Shown piece after piece: positions 9,201-18,807 of a stretch of 64,000 bases of DNA (position 1 is its first letter; each line of letters opens with the position of its first letter). Under the pieces are notes generated by a model that made no database searches, had not been told where the DNA came from, and worked only from the letters and a program-made list of their open reading frames with translations. The translations under genes and the position numbers were made by a program. The stretch is from positions 18,999 to 82,998 of the forward strand of contig NZ_JAFEJT020000008.1 of NCBI RefSeq assembly GCF_018555435.2, written 5' to 3'. Origin of the DNA: Bifidobacterium amazonense (GTDB lineage: Bacteria > Actinomycetota > Actinomycetes > Actinomycetales > Bifidobacteriaceae).

Positions 9201-10528
9201 TCGCAGGCAGCGGCGTTCCCGAAGCCGACCCCGCCAACTGGCCATTCGTCGCGGATAGGATCAGCAGTGCGGCCGCGGCAGGCGACGGGTCCCCCGCAAC
9301 GCACGCGCACGATGACGGCGCCATGACGGTCACGCTCTCGCCGTCCGCCGTGGACGGCATCTGGGCCTGCCCGGTGTGCTGGCTGATGGAGAACCGCTTC
9401 GCCGGGCCGCGTGCCGGCAGCACATCCACCTCGTTCGGCTCGCTCATCCACGAGGTCGCCCGACAGGCCAGCGCCGCGGGACTCGACCTGCCGGACGCCT
9501 ACGCGTCCCAGCCGGCCGAATCCCGTATGGAGCGGGTGCGCGACGACATGATGGATCTCTACCGGTCGCTCAGAACGGACCCGGCCGTCATCGCCCGTCC
9601 GGAGGACCGGTACGACGCCGCCCGCAAGGACGCCACCGCCGAAGCCGTGTTCGGGCGGATCGCCAGCTATTTCGTCTCGTCGAACGACGCCGGATACCCG
9701 GTCGGCAACACGGCGAACTTCACCGTCGGCACGCTCGAATCGGCCGAATGCGAACGCTCATTCGCGGCGCTGTTCGACCTTGCCGACATCGCGGCCGCCT
9801 ACAACGCGATGGAAGACGTCGATCCGGTCGATCCGGTCGAGCTGGCCGCCATCATGGGGACACTGGTCGGCGGATGGCCGGAGGCGATGAGCGAGGGGCT
9901 CACGGTGCGCCTGACCGGGCGCATGGACCGGATGGAGCACCGCATCATGCCGGACGGCTCTCGCCGTGTGCGGCTCATCGACTACAAGACCGGCGCCGTG
10001 CCCTCCACGCAGGCCGTGTTCAACGACCTGCAGCTCGTGTGCTACCAGCTGGGCCTCGCCTTCCCCGAAGGCGGGCAACGCGGGGGAGAGGCGTTGCGGG
10101 CCATGCCGCGCATCGCGCAAAGCTGCCTGTTCCACGTCTCCGCCAATGCCGCGCCCGCGCAAAGCTACGGTCAGGAAAGCCTGTACCAGCCGGCGCTGTT
10201 CCACGACGGCCGGCTCAACGACACGCCATTCACGCCGCGATACTTCTACAAGGATCCGGCGAAGCTGGCCGACGTGCCCGAGCTGCCCGCGGATCCGCCG
10301 CAGGGCGTGGACGCCCGCACCTGGGAGCGTTTCCTCGCCCTGCGCGGCACGCAGGCGGTATGGGCGCTGACCATGATCGCCCGCGTCTTCTACGCGGCGG
10401 CCGCCAGCCGCAGCGAGCATCTGACCGTCCATCCGCAGGCCGCGCATATGAGGTTCTGCCGCATGAAGGCGGCATGCCCGGCATGCGCGGGCCGTATCGA
10501 CACCATCTTCGAAACGAGGCAGGCATGA
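6284..10528 (+). CDS. adnA: AdnA-like helicase-nuclease subunit with Fe-S staple
   Basis: A 1414-residue UvrD-type protein with a C-terminal RecB-type nuclease domain. Walker A is GPPCSGKT at 58-65. Motif II near 306-314 reads VDDCQDL rather than the usual DExQD. The nuclease shows GRMDR near 1212 and LIDYKTG near 1230-1236. Cys1029/Cys1032 plus Cys1392, Cys1398 and Cys1401 fit the four-cysteine iron-sulfur staple of AddB/AdnA-type nucleases. Mycobacterial AdnA, about 1050 residues, is also encoded just before AdnB, so I infer double-strand-break resection. The stop overlaps the next ATG (ATGA). The start is uncertain: GTG 6284, ATG 6293 or ATG 6305, none with a good ribosome site. Confidence 0.78.
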   Translation: MEPMNGNMTAPRYELIGLPAYGDAERDRKGGDADIDAIAPDSALDDALHGDRPLLVAGPPCSGKTTFALDALRRGIDAFGGETVRMAVSGRQNADLLADRIIRDTGPMAQARPVTTLSAIAFRLIAAIRSRLELPQPKLLNGAEQDALLRTVVDKHVGHVRAGEPCPTCALLREYFAVDDWSGVMTGDDGDAARGTADDPDAIGGGFARGVNTEFVKQLRDMLSRMNELGVSQTGETAALGALSAWSPRTERLHVQWRLAFALRREYAAAIGAAYPGEYRLDSSRLLAEGVNAVRDAEPSELPKLVVVDDCQDLTLAGFAFLEALHARDVRLVLTGNPDESVQTFRGSYPEYLFAQLHERMHATVLRIRRILPTGADPKPAHCETGAGTDGSRRGPVGRSFRDLVASRVSLSIASPQDEPLPLPQRPGKLPQLPGSLPITAVDDRGLVSDGSLATALYRSAGDEVEDVVWQIKTARLAEHRDWNDMAVIAHDNATVRRLGERLRRDGVPVRYSSVTRPLKDEPFVQGLFALLELARLRETTPDRLNMSLAAAAVYVRSRVVTLMNCPLISVGGGNDHEGHPAKLSVAEAAMGAFAALADVLPDRTEDSPEPDHTADTTDAGDAERSLNGLIRAWRAMRDTVLQARASDRVSTDDALVDAEAAAGDDLQFGIEALYLLLEFGDTDAVTAAVRAACGKDPHAAAFERLWSLVGTVAAGLRDLTSKEPQYALALAWDSCGVARRWQREALNNTDAGRAANDRLDTAMRLFDYASGSASAKDLTGFIAQVRGMRIEADSLAKTAPVDQAVTLTTPAGSAGAHWPLVWIPAMQQGVWPNLAARNTMFGGEDLADVMLTGTLADTEHAHGGDPRLASVLAGEQKSLLVALTRADERVTISAVANDDLSPSDFLYVYLPERFDRTTPQSRLPYMNVGQGDLYSGLDMTTRGLVAAARVALAVEPDGSPAGDDAIAALRLLAGSGVPEADPANWPFVADRISSAAAAGDGSPATHAHDDGAMTVTLSPSAVDGIWACPVCWLMENRFAGPRAGSTSTSFGSLIHEVARQASAAGLDLPDAYASQPAESRMERVRDDMMDLYRSLRTDPAVIARPEDRYDAARKDATAEAVFGRIASYFVSSNDAGYPVGNTANFTVGTLESAECERSFAALFDLADIAAAYNAMEDVDPVDPVELAAIMGTLVGGWPEAMSEGLTVRLTGRMDRMEHRIMPDGSRRVRLIDYKTGAVPSTQAVFNDLQLVCYQLGLAFPEGGQRGGEALRAMPRIAQSCLFHVSANAAPAQSYGQESLYQPALFHDGRLNDTPFTPRYFYKDPAKLADVPELPADPPQGVDARTWERFLALRGTQAVWALTMIARVFYAAAASRSEHLTVHPQAAHMRFCRMKAACPACAGRIDTIFETRQA

Positions 10529-13500
10529 GCGAGACCACGTTCACCGACAGTCCCGAACAGGCCGAGGTCATCTCGGCCCCCACCGACGCCGACGTGCTCG
10601 TCGTCGCGGGCGCGGGCAGCGGCAAGACCTACACCATGACCCGTCGCATCATCGGCCTGATCGAACGGGGCGTGAGACCGGAACGCATCCTCGGACTCAC
10701 CTTCACACGCAAGGCCGCCAGCGAACTGCTCAACCGCGTCTCGGCCGCCGTGGCCGGCACGGACGCGGATGGCCGCGGCGCGTTCCTCAAACCGGAGGTG
10801 TCCACCTACGATGCGTTCTTCCAATCGATCGTGTGCCAATACGGCCTGCTGGTCGGCTTCGACCAGAACACGCAGCCATTGAGCGAGGCCGGCGCGATCC
10901 AGCTCGCCTCCACCGTGGCGGGGCGCCACACCGACCTGCTGCTCGCCGACGACTGGGGGTCGTTCAACGCCGTGGTCGGCAAGATGCTCGACCTGTCGCA
11001 TGCGATCGGCAACGCGATGATCGGCGGGGGGACCGCAAGCGTCGACGAGGCGATCGGGCGCATCCGCGCATGGGACGCCGGATTCGTCCGCCGGCTCGAC
11101 GAGGCGATCGGGAACGCGCCGGTGCCGGACGAGGAGCCGAAACCCAAGGCGCCGCGCCGGGCCAAAAAGGACACCGACGCGCAGTATGCGGCCAAGCGGG
11201 ACGACTACCGCGCCCGGCTGCACGAGCTGTGCGTGTGGCGCTGCGCCGCATTGCGGGACACGGCTCGCCGCCGCGACACGCTGCTCACGCTGGTCGAGGA
11301 GTACGAGCGCGAGAAACGACGCCAGAACATGGCGGAATTCAGCGACTTCACCGTGGCCGCCTACCAGCTCGTCTCCCGGTTCCCCTCGATCGGCGAACGG
11401 TACCGCCGGCGGTACACGCATGTGCTCCTCGACGAGTACCAGGACACGTCCACCACGCAGGCCATGCTGCTCGCCGCGCTGTTCCATGCCCAAGACGGCG
11501 GACGTTCCTCGGTGAACGCGGTCGGCGACCCCTTCCAGTCGATCTACGCATGGCGAGGCGCCAGCCCCGGCGCGTTCCGCATGTTCCAGCATGATTTCGC
11601 CATGGGAGAAGCCGCCCGGCCGTATCCGCTGAGCGTGACCCGCCGCAATTCGCGCATCGTGCTCGAGGCGGCCAACAACCTGACCGCGCCGCTGCGCATC
11701 CCGCCGCGCCGCGCCGGCAGCTCGCTCATGCGCGAAGTGGACGTCGCGCCGCTCTCCGCCATGGACGACGCGCCCGCGGGCACGGTCGGCGTGCTCGGCC
11801 TGACCACGTTCGGACAGGAGATCGACGCGGTGGCACGGTTCGCCAAGCGGGCGATCGCCCGGTACGGGCACGATGCCGGCAAGCCGGCGCCAGCGGACGG
11901 CAAACCGCATGTGGCGGTGCTCTTCCGGGCCAAAACCCACATGGCCGAATTCGCGCAGGGACTCGAACGCGCCGGGCTGACCACGCTGGTCGTCGGCTAT
12001 TCGGCGTTGCTGGAACGCCCCGACGTGCGCGACCTGCTCGCCCTGCTCCACGCGGCGGCCGACCATACCGACACGAACGCGCTGATGCGGCTGCTCGCCA
12101 CGCCCCGCTACGGGCTGGAGGCCGACGACCTGGCCGTGCTGGCACGGCTGGCCGAACGATTGGACACGCAGGCGCGCTACCGGTCTCTGGTCGAGGCCGG
12201 ACTTGCCGAGGACGGGTTGGACGACGGCGACGACGCATTCCCCACGACGGACGCCTCCGTATCCGCCCGCGTCGCCGAGGCGGTCCGCGCATACCGCGAC
12301 CGCGTGCCGCACGCCGTCTTCCTCGCCGACCTGCTCGGACGCGGCGATCTGGCCCGACTGGCCGACGGCGAGCCGCGGCTCGGCGAACGGGCGAAGGCCG
12401 CGATCGTGCGCGCCGGCACCGCGCTGCGCACCGTACAGGCCGCGGCGAACCATCCGCTGACGGAGGTGATCGAAACCGCCGTGCGTGCGCTGGAACTCGA
12501 CATCGACATGATCGTGGCACAGGCCGTCGCGCACCCGGACCGTCCCGTGGACCCGGCCGCGGCCCGCACCGGCGTGGACGCGATCGTCGCGCTCGTGGAC
12601 ACGTACACGCGCGAAATCGTGGAAGGAGGCACGCCGAACCTGCGCGGCTTCATGGCATGGACGGACTCGCTGGCCTCCATCGAGGAGGAGACCGCGGCCA
12701 CGCCGGACACCCCGGCCGACGTGGTGCTCATGACCATCCACCAGTCCAAGGGGCTCGAATGGGATGCCGTCGCCGTGGCCGGCATGGCCGCCGGCACGTT
12801 CCCCAGCGTCAAGGGACGGCTGCGCATCACCCCCGACGAGGATCATGCCGGCGGCATGGACTCCGGTTCATGGACCCCGCCCGAATACCGGACCACGGTG
12901 GCGACATGGCTCGACGATCCGGCCGCGGTGCCCGTGCCCGTGCGCGTCGACGCCGGCATCCTGCCGCGCTTCCCCCATGACGCCGAACCCGGGGCCGATC
13001 CACAGGACTCGCTCGCCATGCTCGACGACGTCGAAGTGGTCGACGACGAGATCTACGGCGACCTGCGCGGCAAGGACATCGGCGACGACATGGACGCGGT
13101 CGACTCTGACGGCTGGTATCTGACCCAGGCCGAGGAATACGGCCGCCGGCTGCTCGCCGACGAACGCCGCCTCGCCTATGTGGCGCTCACCCGGGCCCGC
13201 CACGACGCACTGCTGACATACAGCCGCTACCCGAGCGCCGACCGCGACCCGCGACCGACGCTGGAACGTCCCGGCCGCAGGCCGAACGAGTCCAAGCCGT
13301 CCGTGTTCTGGACCGAAGTGCGCGACTCGCTGTGCCATCACGCCGACCTGACGGCGGTCGGGGAGGGGAAAGGGAGCGAGCCGGCATCGGCCGTCGCGGC
13401 ATCGTCCACGCCGTCGCTCGACGACATCGGCGCGGAACGTCCGGACGGGTTCTTCGTCGGCGAGCAGGCCGCCGACTACGAGCGCGCCGTGGTCGAGGAG

Positions 13501-14571
13501 GCATGGTCCGCACCGCTTGAACGGCGCGACGACCACGCGAGTCTGCCATGGCCGGCCGAACTGTCCGACCATGTGGTCGAACGGCTGGTCCACGCCGTCG
13601 AAGCCCACGGCGGCGTCCTCGGTGCGGGAGAGGACGGTCGTGCGGACGGCGGCATCCCGGATCGGGATTCGCTGGCGGGCCGTGCGGCGATGCTGGTCGC
13701 GGACCCTGACCTGATGCCGCAAGAATTCGACGACGCGAGCCAGCTCGACGAATCCGTACACGAACGGGCCATGCGCGTCCTGGGAGGCGGCAGACAGTCC
13801 GTCACCGCGCTGCAGGCCCGCAGCGGCCGGCTCGGCGCGAGCGAACGCCGCCAGACGTGGCGCGGCATCGTCCGGCCCATCCCGCGGGTCGCCTCGCCGC
13901 TGGCCGAGACGGGCACCCTCTTCCACGCATGGGCCGAACGGTTCGTCAACGCCTGGGCGGACGAGGCGGCCGACGTCGTGGACGCCGGACCGTCCGACGG
14001 CTCCGACGACGGACCCGCCTTCGGCACGGCGCCGGCCCCGGTCACGCGCGAGGCGATGATCGACGACCTCGCCGCACGCGAACGGGCGATCCGCGAGCGC
14101 GAAGCCGACGGGGAGACGGTGCCCGCCAAGGAGCGCGACCTTGCCGTATGGCAGCGCCGGCTCGTCGAATCACGCTGGGCCGCACGGCGCCCGGCATGGG
14201 CCGAACGGCAGATCGTCGCCGCCATACCGGGCATCGGCGACGTGATCGTCAACGGCAAGCTCGACGCGGTCTTCCGCGGCGGTCTCGCCGGGGAGACGGA
14301 CGGCAAACGGTATACGATCGTCGACTGGAAGACCGGTCGCCGGCCGGTCAAACCGGGCGACGTCGAACGCAGGCTCGTGCAGCTCGACTGGTACCGTCTG
14401 CTGCTGTCCTACATCGAACGGATCTCGCTCGAAAGCATCGACGCGACCCTGTACTACCTGCGCGAGCCGGACGAGACGCGGCGCGAACTGCATGCACGGG
14501 ACAAGACCGAGGCTCAGATCCTCGCCGAACTGCGCGATGCCGGCGTGCCCGAGGGGTCCGACGACGACTGA
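10525..14571 (+). CDS. adnB: AdnB-like ATP-dependent helicase-nuclease
   Basis: A 1348-residue UvrD/PcrA-type helicase fused to a RecB-type nuclease. Motifs appear in order: Walker A AGAGSGKT at 28-35, Ia LTFTRKAA near 58, II LLDEYQD near 300, III GDPFQSIYAWRG near 333, V TIHQSKGLEWD near 735, VI YVALTRAR near 885. The nuclease has GKLDAV near 1243 and IVDWKTG near 1264. All motor motifs are intact, unlike the upstream partner, so this subunit is the likely lead motor of an AdnAB-type end-resection machine. Translation is coupled to the previous gene by an ATGA overlap, with GAGG upstream. A poorly conserved Asp/Glu-rich insert lies between roughly residues 815 and 870. The gene is longer than mycobacterial adnB (about 1095 residues). 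Confidence 0.82.
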   Translation: MSETTFTDSPEQAEVISAPTDADVLVVAGAGSGKTYTMTRRIIGLIERGVRPERILGLTFTRKAASELLNRVSAAVAGTDADGRGAFLKPEVSTYDAFFQSIVCQYGLLVGFDQNTQPLSEAGAIQLASTVAGRHTDLLLADDWGSFNAVVGKMLDLSHAIGNAMIGGGTASVDEAIGRIRAWDAGFVRRLDEAIGNAPVPDEEPKPKAPRRAKKDTDAQYAAKRDDYRARLHELCVWRCAALRDTARRRDTLLTLVEEYEREKRRQNMAEFSDFTVAAYQLVSRFPSIGERYRRRYTHVLLDEYQDTSTTQAMLLAALFHAQDGGRSSVNAVGDPFQSIYAWRGASPGAFRMFQHDFAMGEAARPYPLSVTRRNSRIVLEAANNLTAPLRIPPRRAGSSLMREVDVAPLSAMDDAPAGTVGVLGLTTFGQEIDAVARFAKRAIARYGHDAGKPAPADGKPHVAVLFRAKTHMAEFAQGLERAGLTTLVVGYSALLERPDVRDLLALLHAAADHTDTNALMRLLATPRYGLEADDLAVLARLAERLDTQARYRSLVEAGLAEDGLDDGDDAFPTTDASVSARVAEAVRAYRDRVPHAVFLADLLGRGDLARLADGEPRLGERAKAAIVRAGTALRTVQAAANHPLTEVIETAVRALELDIDMIVAQAVAHPDRPVDPAAARTGVDAIVALVDTYTREIVEGGTPNLRGFMAWTDSLASIEEETAATPDTPADVVLMTIHQSKGLEWDAVAVAGMAAGTFPSVKGRLRITPDEDHAGGMDSGSWTPPEYRTTVATWLDDPAAVPVPVRVDAGILPRFPHDAEPGADPQDSLAMLDDVEVVDDEIYGDLRGKDIGDDMDAVDSDGWYLTQAEEYGRRLLADERRLAYVALTRARHDALLTYSRYPSADRDPRPTLERPGRRPNESKPSVFWTEVRDSLCHHADLTAVGEGKGSEPASAVAASSTPSLDDIGAERPDGFFVGEQAADYERAVVEEAWSAPLERRDDHASLPWPAELSDHVVERLVHAVEAHGGVLGAGEDGRADGGIPDRDSLAGRAAMLVADPDLMPQEFDDASQLDESVHERAMRVLGGGRQSVTALQARSGRLGASERRQTWRGIVRPIPRVASPLAETGTLFHAWAERFVNAWADEAADVVDAGPSDGSDDGPAFGTAPAPVTREAMIDDLAARERAIREREADGETVPAKERDLAVWQRRLVESRWAARRPAWAERQIVAAIPGIGDVIVNGKLDAVFRGGLAGETDGKRYTIVDWKTGRRPVKPGDVERRLVQLDWYRLLLSYIERISLESIDATLYYLREPDETRRELHARDKTEAQILAELRDAGVPEGSDDD

Positions 14572-14600
14572 CGGACACGGGACCATGTCCGGCCGCGGGC

Positions 14601-14616
14601 CGGGGCGCCCGCCCCG
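14601..14616 (+). terminator. Short GC hairpin after adnB
   Basis: A 6-bp stem (CGGGGC/GCCCCG) with a 4-base loop followed by ATTT, 30 bases after the adnB stop. A weak intrinsic terminator candidate in the 237-base gap before dapB. Confidence 0.35.
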
Positions 14617-14622
14617 ATTTGA

Positions 14623-15561
<939 letters not shown>

Positions 15562-15569
15562 GAGCCTTC

Positions 15570-15594
15570 CGGCCGGGATCCAGCGTCCCGGCCG
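15570..15594 (+). other. Small hairpin between dapB and dapA
   Basis: A 9-bp perfect stem (CGGCCGGGA with its complement) and a 7-base loop directly after dapB. It lacks a T-run, so it could set the dapB/dapA expression ratio or protect the mRNA end rather than terminate transcription. Confidence 0.35.
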
Positions 15595-15612
15595 AGAAGT
15601 ACCGTAAGCCGT

Positions 15613-16515
15613 ATGACTGAGACGATGCATCTTCTTGATCCGGCCCCGTTCGGCCGCATCCTGCCTGCCATGATCACCCCGATGCGAGCCGACGGCTCCG
15701 TCGATTTCGAGGCGGCCCAGACCGTCGCCAGGCAACTGGTCGAAGATGGTGCGGACGGCATCGTCGTCAACGGCACCACCGGCGAGTCGCCGACCACGCA
15801 CATGGACGAGAAGGTCGACCTCGTGCGCGCCGTGCGCGAGGTCGTCGACGTGCCGATCATCTCCGGCGCGGGCTCCAACGACACCGCGCACACCGTGCGC
15901 ATGGTCGAACAGACCCAGGAGGCCGGCGCCGACGCGGTGCTCGTCGTCGCCCCCTATTATTCGCGTCCCTCGCAGGAGGGCGTCTACCGCCACTACAAGG
16001 CGGTTAACGACTCGGCCGACAAGCCGATCATCATCTACGACGTGCCCGGCCGCACCGGCCTGCACATCCAGCTCGAAACATACTGCCGCATGGCCGAACT
16101 CGACCACGTCGCGGCCGTCAAGGACGCCACCGGCGACATCGCCGGCGCCGTGCGCAAGCGCATGGAGACCGGTCTGACTTGGTATTCCGGCGACGACGGC
16201 CTCTTCCTGCCGTTCCTGTCGGTCGGCGCGGTCGGCATCATCTCCGTGATCGCCCACGCGGCCGCCGGCCCCATGCGCGACCTCGCCGCCGCCTTCGACC
16301 GCGGCGACATCCACGAGGCGCAGCGCATCGCCGTGCAGCTCGCCCCGCTCGTCGAGGCGATGAACGGCAACGGCTTCCAGGCCGTCATGGCCAAGGCCGC
16401 GCTCAAGGTGCGCGGCGTGCTCGACGACACCACCATGCGACTGCCGAACGTGGGCCCGGGCCCCAGCGAGTTCTCGCGCGCCGAAAACGGCATGCGCGCC
16501 TCCGGGCTGCTGTAG
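15613..16515 (+). CDS. dapA: 4-hydroxy-tetrahydrodipicolinate synthase
   Basis: A 300-residue class I aldolase that condenses pyruvate with aspartate semialdehyde, the entry step to diaminopimelate and lysine. Visible family motifs are NGTTGES at 53-59, YDVPGRTG with Tyr142, and AVKDATGD with the Schiff-base Lys170. The start at 15613 lacks a strong ribosome site; an in-frame ATG at 15625 is an alternative. It follows dapB and precedes rnj after a 154-base gap, an order common in actinobacteria. Confidence 0.96.
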   Translation: MTETMHLLDPAPFGRILPAMITPMRADGSVDFEAAQTVARQLVEDGADGIVVNGTTGESPTTHMDEKVDLVRAVREVVDVPIISGAGSNDTAHTVRMVEQTQEAGADAVLVVAPYYSRPSQEGVYRHYKAVNDSADKPIIIYDVPGRTGLHIQLETYCRMAELDHVAAVKDATGDIAGAVRKRMETGLTWYSGDDGLFLPFLSVGAVGIISVIAHAAAGPMRDLAAAFDRGDIHEAQRIAVQLAPLVEAMNGNGFQAVMAKAALKVRGVLDDTTMRLPNVGPGPSEFSRAENGMRASGLL

Positions 16516-16669
16516 GCCCCGGCCGCCCGTCCGATCCGGCGCAGGCCCGGCCCGTTGCGCGGGGGCGCCACGGGCCCGGTCCGCATGCGGTCCCGGCGCC
16601 GCCACGCCGCCACCATACGTCGTTCCCAGCACAGGCGGGAACACCAAACAATGGAAATCCAACTAGGAA

Positions 16670-18727
16670 ATGGTTACAGAACAAGAAACATCACAGAACA
16701 CCACACGCAGGCGCTCCACCAAGCGCGCCGCAGCCCAGAACCAGACCGAAAGCGAGCAGATCGCGGCCGCGCAGGCCGCCGTCGACCTGCTTGACGGCCT
16801 GGACGCACGCGGGACCGGCGACGGCGCGGCCGAGCCGGCCGACAAGAAGGCCGGCAAGTCCGGCCGCACCCGCCGCTCCGGCAAGTCCGGGGACAAGGCC
16901 GAAGGCAAGGCCCCGCGCAAGTCGTCCCGCTCCCGTTCCGAGCGCGGCGAACGCTCCGATTCCAGCCGCCGCTCGTCCGGCCCGCGCCGCATCTCCCGCG
17001 GCGGACAGCCCGCCACCGCGCCCCAGCAGGACGCCGTGCTCATCGCGCCCCCGAAGTACCGCAAGGGCTCGCTGCGCATCGTGCCGCTCGGCGGCCTCGG
17101 CGAAATCGGCCGCAACATGAACGTCATCGAATACAACGGCCACCTGCTGCTCATCGACTGCGGCGTACTCTTCCCCGAAGAGGAGCAGCCGGGCGTCGAC
17201 CTGATCCTGCCGGACTTCGACTACATCAAGGACCGTCTCGACAAGGTCGAGGCGCTCGTGCTCACCCACGGCCACGAGGACCACATCGGCGGCGTGCCGT
17301 ACCTGTTGAAGCTCCGCCCGGACATCCCGCTCATCGGCTCCAAGCTCACCCTCGCGTTCGTGGAGGCCAAGTGCAAGGAGCACAACCAGCATCCGACCAT
17401 GGTGCCGGTCACCGGCCGCGACAAGATGAAGGTCGGCCCCTACCAGCTCGAGTTCATCAACGTGACGCACTCGATCCCGGACGCGCTCGCCGTGTACGTC
17501 AAGACCCCGGCCGGCACGCTCATCGACACCGGCGACATCAAGCTCGACCAGCTGCCGCTCGACCACCGCATCACCGACCTCGTCGAGTTCGGCAAGATCG
17601 GCGAGCAGGGCGTCGACCTGCTCATGATGGATTCCACCAACGCCGAGGTGCCCGGCTTCGTCAAGCCGGAGACGTCGATCGGCCCGGCGCTCGACCAGGC
17701 GTTCGCGCAGGCCAGCCGCAAGATCATCGTCGCGAGCTTCTCGTCGCACGTCCACCGCGTCCAGCAGGTCGTCGACACCGCCCACAAGTACGGCCGCAAG
17801 GTCGTCTTCGTCGGCCGTTCGATGGTGCGCAACATGTCCATCGCCGCCGACCTCGGCTACCTGCACCTGCCGGAGGACACCGTCATCGACCTCAAGCAGG
17901 CGCACGACGTGCAGGACGACAAGATCGTCTACATGTGCACCGGCTCCCAGGGCGAGCCGATGGCCGCGCTCGGCCGCATCGCCGACGGCAACCACCGCGA
18001 CATCACCATCAACGAGTTCGACACGGTCATCCTCGCCAGCTCCCTGATCCCGGGCAACGAGCACGAGGTGTACAAGGTCATCAACAAGCTCGTCCAGCTC
18101 GGCGCGCGCGTCGTCAACCGCGACAACGCCGCCGTGCACGTCTCCGGCCACTGCAACGAGGGCGAGCTGCTGTACATGTACAACATCGTCAAGCCCAAGT
18201 GCGCGATGCCGATCCACGGCGAGAACCGCCACCTGGTCGCCAACGGCCTGATCGCCGTCAAGACCGGCGTGAACCCGGACAACGTCGTGCTCGCCGAGGA
18301 CGGCGACGTGGTCGACCTGTACCACGGCAAGGCCGCGGTCGTCGGCTCCGTGCCGTGCGGCTACGTGTACGTCGACGGCGATTCGATCGGCGAACTGACC
18401 GACGAGGAGCTCGAGAAGCGCCGCATCCTCGGCACCGAGGGCTTCGTGTCCAGCTTCGTCGTGGTCGACACCGACGCGCGCGAGGTCGTCTCCGGTCCGA
18501 AGATCTACCTGAACGCCGTGGCCGAGGACGAAAGCGAGTTCGACAAGGTCCGTCACCAGATCGTCGAACAGCTCAACGACGCGATGATGAGCGGCACGAA
18601 GGACACGTACAAGCTGCAGCAGATCATGCGCCGCACGCTCGGCGGCTGGGTCGCTCGCCAGCTGCACCGCAAGCCGATGATCGTGCCGGTCGTGGCGGAC
18701 ATCGCCACCGACCTGATCGAACAGTAG
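16670..18727 (+). CDS. rnj: Ribonuclease J
   Basis: A 685-residue metallo-beta-lactamase/beta-CASP nuclease that processes and degrades RNA by 5'-3' exonuclease and endonuclease activity. The zinc motif HGHEDH is at residues 200-205. The first 125 residues are a Lys/Arg/Ser-rich, low-complexity extension absent from firmicute RNase J but common in actinobacteria, where it may bind RNA. The AGGA before the ATG is only 2 bases away, so the start could be leaderless or weakly translated. It lies downstream of dapA, as in other actinobacteria, and is followed by a hairpin. Confidence 0.94.
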   Translation: MVTEQETSQNTTRRRSTKRAAAQNQTESEQIAAAQAAVDLLDGLDARGTGDGAAEPADKKAGKSGRTRRSGKSGDKAEGKAPRKSSRSRSERGERSDSSRRSSGPRRISRGGQPATAPQQDAVLIAPPKYRKGSLRIVPLGGLGEIGRNMNVIEYNGHLLLIDCGVLFPEEEQPGVDLILPDFDYIKDRLDKVEALVLTHGHEDHIGGVPYLLKLRPDIPLIGSKLTLAFVEAKCKEHNQHPTMVPVTGRDKMKVGPYQLEFINVTHSIPDALAVYVKTPAGTLIDTGDIKLDQLPLDHRITDLVEFGKIGEQGVDLLMMDSTNAEVPGFVKPETSIGPALDQAFAQASRKIIVASFSSHVHRVQQVVDTAHKYGRKVVFVGRSMVRNMSIAADLGYLHLPEDTVIDLKQAHDVQDDKIVYMCTGSQGEPMAALGRIADGNHRDITINEFDTVILASSLIPGNEHEVYKVINKLVQLGARVVNRDNAAVHVSGHCNEGELLYMYNIVKPKCAMPIHGENRHLVANGLIAVKTGVNPDNVVLAEDGDVVDLYHGKAAVVGSVPCGYVYVDGDSIGELTDEELEKRRILGTEGFVSSFVVVDTDAREVVSGPKIYLNAVAEDESEFDKVRHQIVEQLNDAMMSGTKDTYKLQQIMRRTLGGWVARQLHRKPMIVPVVADIATDLIEQ

Positions 18728-18749
18728 TTTTCCGCATTTTGCACAAATC

Positions 18750-18786
18750 GAGGCGGCGTGACCGGCACAACCGATCACGCCGCCTC
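18750..18786 (+). terminator. Hairpin between rnj and pepN
   Basis: A perfect 12-bp stem (18750-18761 with 18775-18786) with a 13-base loop, 22 bases after the rnj stop and 21 bases before the pepN start. No T-run follows. It may terminate rnj transcripts or limit read-through into pepN. Confidence 0.55.
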
Positions 18787-18807
18787 ACGATTGAAACAAG
18801 GAGTGAC

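Noticed and set aside
10390..12846. An 818-codon minus-strand frame opposite the AdnB-like gene
   Set aside because: The plus strand carries complete helicase motifs, and the reverse frame has none.
16691..18778. A 695-codon minus-strand frame opposite rnj
   Set aside because: Antisense shadow of the conserved RNase J; translation is Val/Asp/Leu repeats without structure.
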